This document shows, one piece after another, positions 56,880 to 64,000 of a stretch of 64,000 bases of DNA (position 1 is its first letter; every line of letters starts with the position of its first letter). Below the pieces are notes generated by a model. That model was not told where the DNA came from. It saw only the letters and a list, made by a program, of their open reading frames with translations, and did not search any database. The stretch lies in NCBI GenBank assembly GCA_007922225.1, contig ML680046.1:482660-546659 (forward strand), given 5' to 3'. A program made the position numbers and the translations under genes. This DNA is from Emydura subglobosa (lineage: Eukaryota > Chordata > Testudines > Chelidae).

Positions 56880-57175
56880 TACTGGACTACAAATGAGGAA
56901 CTCCAGAGATCTAATCTCAGCTCTGCGTCCTTGGGTCTTAGCTATTTAAGGCTCAATCCTGCAAGATCTTGAGTTCTTAGAAGAGAACCTCACAGCAGGA
57001 TCATATCCTTAATCTCTCTGGCTCACAGATTCTCCATCAGCAAATAATTTATGAGAAAAAATACCCAACAGTGTATTCTGAGAAATATTTACCAGCCTCA
57101 CAGGAATGTTGCAATGACTTATTAGTTAATGATTGTAAAATGCCATTTAAAAGCCAAATATTATTCTGACACATC
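56880..57175 (+). mobile_element. MIR/CORE-SINE split by a hairpin MITE
   Basis: Left part: 'ctaatctcagctctgcgtcc ... ttgggtcttagctatttaa'. Right part: 'ttaatctctctggctcacag ... agcctcacaggaatgttgca ... gattgtaaaatgcc'. They join at the MIR 'cacttaacctctctg' position. The 59-bp fold-back between them is the MITE. Confidence 0.75.
56950..57008. mobile_element. 59-bp hairpin MITE at TTAA in a MIR
   Basis: Termini GGCTCAATCCTGC and (inverted right) GGATATGATCCTGC. TTAA lies on both sides (56946-56949 and 57009-57012), and the MIR rejoins if it is removed. The duplication is TTAA or a 3-bp TTA/TAA within it. Confidence 0.75.
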
Positions 57176-57479
57176 CCTGTAGCATCAGCAGGGATTAATG
57201 CTCCCTGCTGTGTTGCTAAGCAAGATATTATTTGGTTTGCTGAATACTAAGTCTATTTATCCTACAATGCTTGTACTGAAATAGCCTATATCTGGTGATG
57301 TTTGGGGCATTCCACACAAGACATCTAATTAGTAAAGATTTTGGATATGGCTGAAGATGTGTTTCCAACAATAATGAAAGCACGGAAATTTAGTTTTTTT
57401 GGTTGAAGGCTGGTGGATAGAGTGCCTTTTATTGAATTTGCTGTTTTAATTCTCCTCCATTCTGAGTGAGTATTAATTA

Positions 57480-57788
57480 GGGAGGAGGGATGGTCCAGGG
57501 ATTGGATCACTAGTTTAGATCTTGGGAGACCATGGTTCCAGTCCCTGCTCTGCCACAGACTTCCTGGTGACCTTGAGTAAGTCACACAGAGCTAGATCCA
57601 CAAAGGGATTTTGGTGCGTAAGACTAAAACTAAGAGCCTCAAACCCCTGCTCAGCTACTACCGAACTCTATAGGTGCCCATGTTTCTGTTATAAAAGTCA
57701 CACAGTTGCCTATTTTTCTGCTGGTGGACATACACAAAGTTGCCTAAGTCCTGGTGCCGATGAGCATCTCGGTACGTAAACCCTGTTG
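57480..57788 (+). mobile_element. tRNA-derived SINE and adjoining repeat
   Basis: The tRNA-like head 'gatggtccagggattggatc' and B-box-like 'gaccatggttccagtccctg' lead into the CORE phrase 'tggtgaccttgagtaagtca'. 57590-57788 (agctagatccacaaaggg and onward) may be a further dispersed repeat. Confidence 0.6.
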
Positions 57789-57793
57789 GGAAG

Positions 57794-58513
57794 TGTCAGT
57801 GGTTGGCTGCGTGTGTGTGTATACTGTCCCTGCTCTGCACAGATAACTGAGACACCACTGCACAATTGAATGATTCAACATGACCACAGATCCATTTAGC
57901 AATGAAGGCACCCGGCCAGGTTTATTGCCAAACGAGCACAGCAGAACACGCTTTATATGTGCTACAAGTACACTTCATATTGTGTGTCCCTGACAATGGT
58001 ACTGACTCAGAGAATGGCAGGATTTCCATTCCTCACGTGGCCAGACAAAGATATTGTCCCTAAAACTCTCTTTTATACATTGATACAAACAAGTTTCTTA
58101 TTACCCCTCTGACATGTAGTTGCCACCTCCTTACGTGGCAGGGTTCCATCCTTTGATGTGGTAAGATATCACCCATTACCGGCTGGTTCGGTCAAACCAT
58201 CTCTATTCATCATATTAAGAAGACATTTCTATCCATTATAATTTCATTTGAGGAGGTCAGTTAGCCCTCCTTCTCTCTGGGGCATTAGGATGTCTTAGTA
58301 CCTTTCTAGAATGTGCTCGTGCCTAGCACTTCTTTGGAATGTGTGTTTGTTATATCAGCTCTGTTCTTGCCAGTTACTGTGAGCCTACCAGATTTCACAG
58401 GATGGTTTCTGCTAACTTTGCTTTGGAACAGACTTGACCATTATTTTAGCTCAGGCCTCGTATCTGGCCTGTTCTGCTAGGCCTTATGTCTCAGGCTCTT
58501 ACTTTCTACTACA
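57794..58513 (-). mobile_element. Solo LTR (LTR-A family), copy 2
   Basis: On the minus strand it starts TGTAGTAGAAAGTAAGAG and ends CAACCACTGACA. Perfect 5-bp duplication GGAAG at 57789-57793 and 58514-58518. It shares the start, the AATAAA region (57921-57926 on plus as tttatt; aataaacctggcc) and the 'gctgcgtgtgtg' end with the LTR at 2333-2976. 720 bp, no internal region. Confidence 0.87.
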
Positions 58514-58624
58514 GGAAGCATTCCCTACCTATCTCACTTTTGGGGCTTGAGCTAGTATGTGTTCTCAGAGCATGCTTTTTCCGCAAATGAGATGAAGCAG
58601 AAGGGGTCAGTGGGCCAGGAACGG

Positions 58625-58920
58625 AGAGAGAATGGCTGTAGCCCAGTGGTTACCATGCTTTCCTGGCATAGCTGGGTTCCAGTCCCTGCTCCAATTACTA
58701 TTTAAATATTTTATACAACGTTTTATACAGCTTCAAGAGGAGACATTGAGAGAGGCCTGTCCCAGAATGCCTGTGGCGTGGCCAGGCCACTCCCCTGAGA
58801 AGAGGGACACACCTGGGTTCAAATCCCCACTGATATAGGCAGACTCAGGATTCGAACCCAAGTCACCTATCTTCTGGATGAGTGCCTTAATCCCTGGGAT
58901 ATTGGGAGCACCCCCCAAAT
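58625..58920. mobile_element. Repeat with three tRNA-like boxes, partly inverted
   Basis: Forward A-box-like 'tagcccagtggttaccatgc' with B-box-like 'gggttccagtccc' (58675-58687), a second forward B-box-like 'gggttcaaatcccc' (58815-58828), and an inverted one 'ggattcgaaccc' (58848-58859) with an inverted A-box-like region near 58880. It resembles the core of 53543-54077. Ends not defined. Confidence 0.5.
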
Positions 58921-59220
58921 TCCTTGTAGGAAAGGGCTCACGTGGCCTAGGTGCCTAACTCCAGGAGAGAGTTTACAGCTATGAATCCAAGCAGAGTTAG
59001 GTGCCTCAGTCCCTGTGAGGAGCATAGCTTAGCCCCCACCCTTCTCCTAAGCATTTCCTACTGACTATCTTAGGCAGCTCCCTCTCAGCTTCTTCTGTGG
59101 ATCCCTTTTATTAGGTCCCTAACTCTGCCTATGCATTGTATAAGGAGTCTGAGCACCCATCAGGGGGGAGGAGGATTCCACCAGGCAGCAGGGTTCCTGA
59201 AGCCAGACTTGGCATTGCAC
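58921..59220. other. Unassigned, weakly palindromic stretch
   Basis: Inverted 'ggtgcctaactccagg' and 'gagttaggtgcctcagtc' around 58950-59015 suggest a decayed fold-back. No gene. Confidence 0.35.
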
Positions 59221-59224
59221 TGCC

Positions 59225-59385
59225 TATGTCCCTCTAGCCCCCAGCCGCTCTCACTTCTCTGCCTGCAAAATGAAGGTAATAGCACTTCCCTACCGCACAG
59301 AGGACTTGTGAGCATAAATGCATTAGAGACTGATCAGATTCTATGGCAATGGGTGGGCGGGCTCCATAAGTACCATTGATCGACA
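59225..59385 (+). mobile_element. MIR/CORE-SINE 3' half
   Basis: 'ctgcctgcaaaatgaaggta', 'acttgtgagcataaatgc', 'attagagactgatcagattc' and 'gctccataagtacc' follow the same 3' order as the SINE at 9490-9735. Confidence 0.6.
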
Positions 59386-60216
59386 GGACTATGTATTACA
59401 GCCTTCTAGAGGTATCTTTTTATTGTTATTTAAAATTGAAATAAGTCAATCAGTTCCGTCTTTAGCATTTTCAGTCAGTTTGTCACATTACAATCCTGAA
59501 CCTCCGTTTTCTTTGGACATCAATGTTTCCTTTGAGTATCTTTACTTTTGACTTCTAAGTGGCTTGCCTTCTTCTGAAATATACTTACAATAGGCCAGGA
59601 TTCAATAAACAACTGACAGGGTACTGAGGTCTTACCAAAGGCAAAATGAAGCTTCCCTTTATAGGTCTAAAATAATATTTTCTATCTCTGAACAGAAGTA
59701 TAGCCTCAGGTGCCAACAGAAATGTGCCTTATGTTCCTAGTTATGCATTTCATTGTATGGACGATCTCTGTGCAGTTTGAACTGGAAAAGGAATGCATAA
59801 CAATGTAATAGGAGACAGCCTGCAGAGGAGCAATCTATGCAGAGAGTCCAAAAGGTCTAATTATTAAGCAGGTCCTAAGATTATGGGGCCCAATCCTGCA
59901 AGGTGCTGTGCATCCTGAATTCTTCCTACTAAAATTGGAGGACACTGTCACCTTCTGGGTGGGTTTCAGCAGCCTGCAGAGTGAGAATCAGAGAGAGCAA
60001 TCTGAAATTTTAATACCACATTCAGTTTTCTTTTTTTAAGTGGATTCTTTTTAAGCCAAAATATTACTGTGCTACAATGTGATGGGTACATCCTGGCAAA
60101 ATAAATATTAAGCATATTAAATGGTGCTTTCTACAAGGTTGACCGTTCTCTGATGCCATGAGGACAATCTGATAGAGCACAGGTTATGTTATTGTACATA
60201 TAGCCTCCCTGTACAT
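59386..60216. other. Unassigned stretch
   Basis: 59886-59910 (ggcccaatcctgcaaggtgc) is a half of the hairpin type seen at 56950. Nothing else recognised. Confidence 0.4.
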
Positions 60217-60377
60217 GCTACTGCAATGCGGCAAGACGTCCCTCCCTGTCCGTCTGGGAGGGAGGCCATGGCCCCTCGCTCTGGTGCTCCTGTGTGGGAA
60301 GAAACTTGCCGAGGGAATTAGCAGTTGGGGCAGGGGTCCTGGCCCCTTCTGCTGGTCACTAGCACTGAAGTGATCCC

Positions 60378-60508
60378 TAGCCCGAGCCCTCTGGCAGGGC
60401 AGGCCAGTAATGAATCTGTGGCCCCAGCCCTTGGGCGGGGGTGGGCAAGTAAAGCAGTCTACTGCCCAGGCCCTCATGCACGGTAAGGCAAACACAGTCG
60501 TCTATGGC
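60378..60508. repeat. 43-44-bp minisatellite inside the GC-rich element
   Basis: Three successive diverged units each run from 'agccct/aggccct' through 'g(c)aag/aggcaa' to 'ctgtggccc / tactgccc / tatggccc'. The adjoining 'aggtggcttcacagactg' may be a partial fourth. Confidence 0.55.
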
Positions 60509-61035
60509 CCAGGTGGCTTCACAGACTGAGGGGCTGTCACCCCAGGGTTGGGGTGGCGAGGGGGGAGGGGGACGCAGGCCCTCCTGACTCCACTGCGTCC
60601 CAGCCCAGGCCCTAGCAGCGGCAGAGAGGTCTGTGACTGGGTCAGCAGGGCTCCAGCCACAACTCGCTGATGTGGCTGCAGACCACAACACAACCGGACA
60701 GTCTGGCTTCCCTGGGCTCCTGCCTTCCCCCCTTCCCTGGAGTGCCTGGCTCTTGGGATCACCTTCAGTCTCTCTGGGGTACTCAGCTGGGGCAGGCTCC
60801 GCAGCCCCTCAACATCATCAACCGGTAGCAGCTCCTCAAGGTTGCAGGTGGCTGGCCAGTCTGGCAGCTCTGTGGGGTCATAGGTGGCCAGCAGCTCCGG
60901 CAGCCCCTCTGGGGCCCAGGCTGTAGGCAGTTCTTCAGCGGTATGGTAGTCTGGCTGGGGCTCCAGAGCGGGTGGAGAGACAGACAGACAGACATCCCCT
61001 CCGGCAGCACAGCCCTGACTGAGCTAGAGGCCTCT

Positions 61036-61044
61036 CCTTTTATA
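61036..61044 (-). promoter_or_regulatory. TATA box in the GC-rich element
   Basis: Minus strand AGGTATAAAAGGAG, a good TATA match about 120 bp inside the element's minus-strand start, in GC-rich context. No cap-site evidence. Confidence 0.5.
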
Positions 61045-61170
61045 CCTCCTGCTCCACCCCTCTGCTTCCCAAGGGGCGGGCAGAGTTTTTCTGCCTCTGC
61101 CCACCCAGGGGCAGGACGTCCCTTCCTGTCTGTCTCCGAGGGAGGCCACACCCCCTCGCTACAGCTACTG

Positions 61171-61800
61171 TGAAAATATTTTACTGTTATCGCATTATCA
61201 GCGTTACTTTAAAAAAAAAAAAAAAAACTCATTAACCTCATCCGAAAGTCTATCAAAGTGTGATTGTCTTTTCTGTCTTGGGACCGTAAAGCAGCCAGAG
61301 CTGTGCTAATGAACCCTTTGAATGCAAGGCTTGTAACCTCTCCTACCTCTTACAAAACCTCCCACAAATCATGATTTTCAATTCCATCTCTACGGACATC
61401 TAGCTATCTTATTAAATAAGCTCTTACGGAATTTACTGCTGAAATGGAATTATTTCTTTTATGACATGGATGCAGAACTGTATTATTCTTTATTGAATGT
61501 AGAGGCTTTATTGTTTTAAAGGGCTAGTATTGAAAGCTCTGTTCAGTTTGAGTCTCTCCACGTTAATGGCGGGTATTGCGTCATAGAGAAAGCCACTTCA
61601 AGAGTTTCTACCTTCTGATTTCCATGGTTACTGCCAGGATACAGATCTCTGCTTACTACACTGTGCTCTAGTGTGTGCTTGGGAAGTTGATAGTACTCTA
61701 CGTCTGCACCTGTCACATGCATTCTTTAAAGTGCACTTAGTGCTGGTAGAAGATAGTGGATTTACAGCCCTGGAAACTACATTTATCCATGAAACAAATA
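61171..61800. other. Unassigned stretch
   Basis: An A run lies at 61211-61227. No gene or repeat recognised. Confidence 0.45.
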
Positions 61801-62309
61801 GACATGGGCGCTAGGTGAACCACCCATTAGGGGAAGCTAGCCTATGGCTCCTCCCCTTCCGCCTGAGGCCATGCCTCTCCCTTCTCCTTCACCATGGAGC
61901 TTCCCCCCGCACTGCAGATGCAGGAGCCCTGCCCTAGCCTACCCCAGAGCTGGGCCTCCCTGAGTCCCAATAGGGACGCCCTGGTTGGCACCCCCAGCTG
62001 CCCGAGAGTCCCAGCCAGCAGCCCCATCACCAGCAGGGTGGCCTGAGCTGCACGTGGCCCCAGCAGTCCTATCACCTGCCAGCTGCCCTGGAGCTGATGC
62101 GGCGACGGGCCTGAGTGTGGCCGCAGCTCCCACCAGCAGCTCCAACTGTCCTGCAGCAGCAGCTCCAGCCACCCCAAAGCAGCACCCAGATGGCCTGAGC
62201 ATCAGAGCCCGGGAAGCTTCTTCTGCAGAGGCAGCAGAAGGGGGCGGGGCCACACTTGGCTCCTCGGGAAAGCTAAACCTTCCTCCATCTACATTACCCA
62301 GTGCCCAGG
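61801..62309. mobile_element. GC-rich TIR-like element
   Basis: 509 bp. The flanking duplication CAAATA lies at 61795-61800 and 62310-62315. Imperfect inverted termini are TGGGCGCTAGGTGAA and (right, inverted) TGGGCACTGGGTAAT. The interior is GC-rich with repeated 'ccagctgccc / ccagcagcccc / ccagcagct' phrases. Overlapping open frames at 61842-62337 on both strands are Ala/Pro/Gly/Ser-rich, reflecting composition. Class unknown. Confidence 0.5.
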
Positions 62310-62570
62310 CAAATACAGCATAAGCCTCTGTAAGCACAAGATTCTGCAGGGTGCCCTATTAATAAAGGGGACCATCTCCAGGGATGACGTGGTACTGCAC
62401 TCCTGCTCAAATAGACAATAAGGACACCATAGTGTGCTAGTTGCTTGACGGATTTTTTTTTAAGTGACACGTATACATCTGTCTACCAGGAACTGGACTG
62501 AGACCATCAGCTCATCTCACACAAGCCACTCAGACGCTCTGACTTCTTAATTTTTAAATAAGGCAGTTGA
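62310..62570. other. Unassigned stretch
   Basis: Nothing recognised. Confidence 0.4.
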
Positions 62571-62650
62571 ACATAAGAACGGCCACACTGGGTCAGACCA
62601 ATGGTCCATCTAGTGCAGTGTCCTATCTCCCACCAGAGGTGGTGGTGCAT
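62571..62650 (-). mobile_element. CR1 3' tail, reverse
   Basis: 'acataagaacggccacactg', 'ggtcagaccaatggtccatc' and 'tagtgcagtgtcctatctcc' are the antisense tail of the CR1 subfamily seen at 10848. Very short. Confidence 0.8.
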
Positions 62651-64000
62651 GATCTATTTGGGGCACTGTTAATGAACTCAGAATATGGTCAAAGGATTTG
62701 GAGTTCATGGAGCCCAAACCTGCAAGATGCTGAGAAACTCCTTGAAGATGCTGAAAAACCAAGTGCTGGCAAGGTGGACAGATTAGATGGAGGCCAGCTC
62801 TGCCAGCAGCCAAGCCCCTCCTCCTGTGAATCCCCCTGATTGAACCAATGGCAGCTGATAGTACTTAACGATTTACAGAATCAGGCCCCAGATTACAGTG
62901 CAATTGGAGTCTAAATGATGACTGTGTTCCCACAGCACAAATGCACACTCCCTAGCAACAGCAGGCAGATGTACAATTCCTTTCCATTTTAGAAAGGGAA
63001 ATCAAAGCAACTTCTTTTGTGGGCCTGATCCAAAGCCCAGTGCAATCGATAGGAATCTTTCCGTTGACTTCAAAGGGCTCTGGAAGAAGAATATCCTTTG
63101 TATTTTGGGAGCTTTCCAAGTTTGTTGTTCTTTTATAGCTAAATGTCTAGCTAACCCTGTAATCAGCGTGATGAAGGGGGCACACATCTGGGGGCAATGC
63201 TCCAGTAGAGTCCAGAGGAACATCAATTCAGAACAATTGATTATAGGGACAATAGAAGGAGCCGCTGTTAAAATCTGACTCCACATTTTCAGACCAATTT
63301 TAGAGGAAACACCAAAACACAGATATAGATTGAGGTCTGTATTTTTTGGGGAGGAAATTTGCCAGCTATCAGTGTGTTTGTATCTCAAAATAATTACATT
63401 GCTATCAAAGTCTACTCAGACTTCAGCTACTGCCTTTTATCTCGAGCTAGGCTGTGCACCTAAACAAAAAAAAAAAACCAAAATCCACTTCAGCATGAAG
63501 ATACTGTACTGAGGGTTTGCCACATCGGGCCCTGTACGTGAGCAATATCATCTGCTCCCACAACACATCATATCCAGTTCCCTGAGGGGGGTGGATAAAG
63601 TATAAATATCTAATGAAACGTGTCTCCTTAGTACACATGGTGATTTTGTGTATGAGTTATCTATACAGCATCATGCTTCCTGTGATCATTTACATCCAGC
63701 TAATGACTCACATAGCTCTATGAAACTACATTTCCATTCCCCTTACCTGTTTCACCCCTGTGCCCTTCAGTTATTGCTTACACCCATTTATTGCACCTTG
63801 TTTTAAATTAGCACTAGATTGTGTTCCCAGTTCCCAGAGCAAGTGGCTGCAGCGTTAGGGGAGGGCACTCAGGAGGGAGCATTGTTCATGGATTTCACAG
63901 GACCAATAAAACTTGTGTGCACTGCAAATGGCTTCTAGCCTGCAGTTATTTACATGAAGCTTATAATAGTGATCTTACAGCGTGACCTGCTGCATATGCA
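62651..64000. other. Mostly unassigned, one fold-back
   Basis: 63021-63084 has arms GGGCCTGATCCAAAGCCC and a partial inverted partner 'caaagggctctgga'. Frames 62567-62839, 63002-63388 and others carry no domain. An A run lies at about 63465-63477. No gene. Confidence 0.45.
63021..63084. repeat. Small fold-back (MITE-like hairpin)
   Basis: The stem includes 'ccaaagccc' and 'gggctctgg' with internal 'aatcgataggaatctttcc / gttgacttcaaag' pairing. Same layout as 26755-26824. Confidence 0.55.

Larger units (their letters stand above)
60224..61163 (-). mobile_element. GC-rich 940-bp element with short terminal direct repeats
   Basis: Perfect 7-bp duplication GCTACTG at 60217-60223 and 61164-61170. 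On the minus strand it begins TGTAGCGAGGGGGTGTGGCC. A direct repeat of about 50 bp lies at both ends (60228-60279 and about 61110-61160; 'gacgtccc' plus 'gggaggcca' in each). A minus-strand TATA box (tataaaagg, 61036-61044) lies just inside the first end. 60378-60508 holds about three tandem 43-44-bp units. An ATG-less frame stays open on the minus strand from 61023 to 60502. It is far more GC- and CpG-rich than its surroundings. Candidate TRIM-like or other retroposed unit; class unknown. Confidence 0.6.

Noticed and set aside
60502..61151. Overlapping minus-strand frames as a host protein gene
   Set aside because: No recognised domain; GC-rich composition makes long frames likely, and the segment has flanking duplications of an inserted element. 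Kept only as a finding.
61842..62337. Ala/Pro-rich frames on both strands
   Set aside because: Both strands are open at once because of GC-rich repeats; no splice or start context.

Overview
This window looks like nuclear DNA from a sauropsid, most probably a turtle (crocodilian second choice). The reasons are many CR1 LINE copies of several subfamilies on both strands, CORE-SINE/MIR-type SINEs, small fold-back DNA transposons, and solo LTRs and an LTR element in an AT-rich, gene-free background. The species call is inference; no unique host gene is present to anchor it.

No host protein-coding gene, rRNA or functional tRNA gene can be supported. Every reading frame with recognisable homology belongs to a transposable element: CR1 endonuclease/reverse transcriptase pieces and a decayed Ty3/Gypsy-type gag-pol. 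The window is best read as intergenic or deep-intronic DNA.

Layout. 0-6 kb: a CR1 interrupted by another CR1, a short CR1 tail and a solo LTR with a perfect 5-bp target-site duplication (TSD), then a second LTR-like element carrying a PIF/Harbinger-like MITE. 7-20 kb: CORE-SINEs, a second MITE, a 1.4-kb CR1 with a nested CR1 fragment and a 45-bp internal duplication, and a solo LTR that splits a MIR. 21-27 kb: CR1 copies, including a 2.7-kb one with endonuclease and RT regions. 27-30 kb: poorly classified repeat debris. 30.4-34.8 kb: an LTR-to-LTR Ty3/Gypsy-like element with PBS, polypurine tract and 156-bp LTRs. 36-41 kb: TA-flanked AT-rich fold-back elements, one with a tRNA-like core, and a CR1 split by two insertions. 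41.7-53 kb: more CR1 (one 2-kb plus-strand copy inside a minus-strand CR1) and two hAT-type elements with 8-bp TSDs. 53.5-64 kb: a TA-flanked element with head-to-head tRNA-like promoters, a solo LTR related to the first, a MITE inserted in a MIR at TTAA, and two GC-rich short-TSD elements near 60-62 kb.

The main value of the window is its insertion record. Several hosts can be rejoined across their guests, which gives relative ages and identifies target sites. The most unusual items are the GC-rich 940-bp element at 60224-61163 (7-bp TSD, short terminal direct repeats, minus-strand TATA box, long ATG-less open frame) and the fold-back elements with tRNA-like cores. None is strong evidence for a new biological system. 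Repeat names are family-level judgements made by eye.
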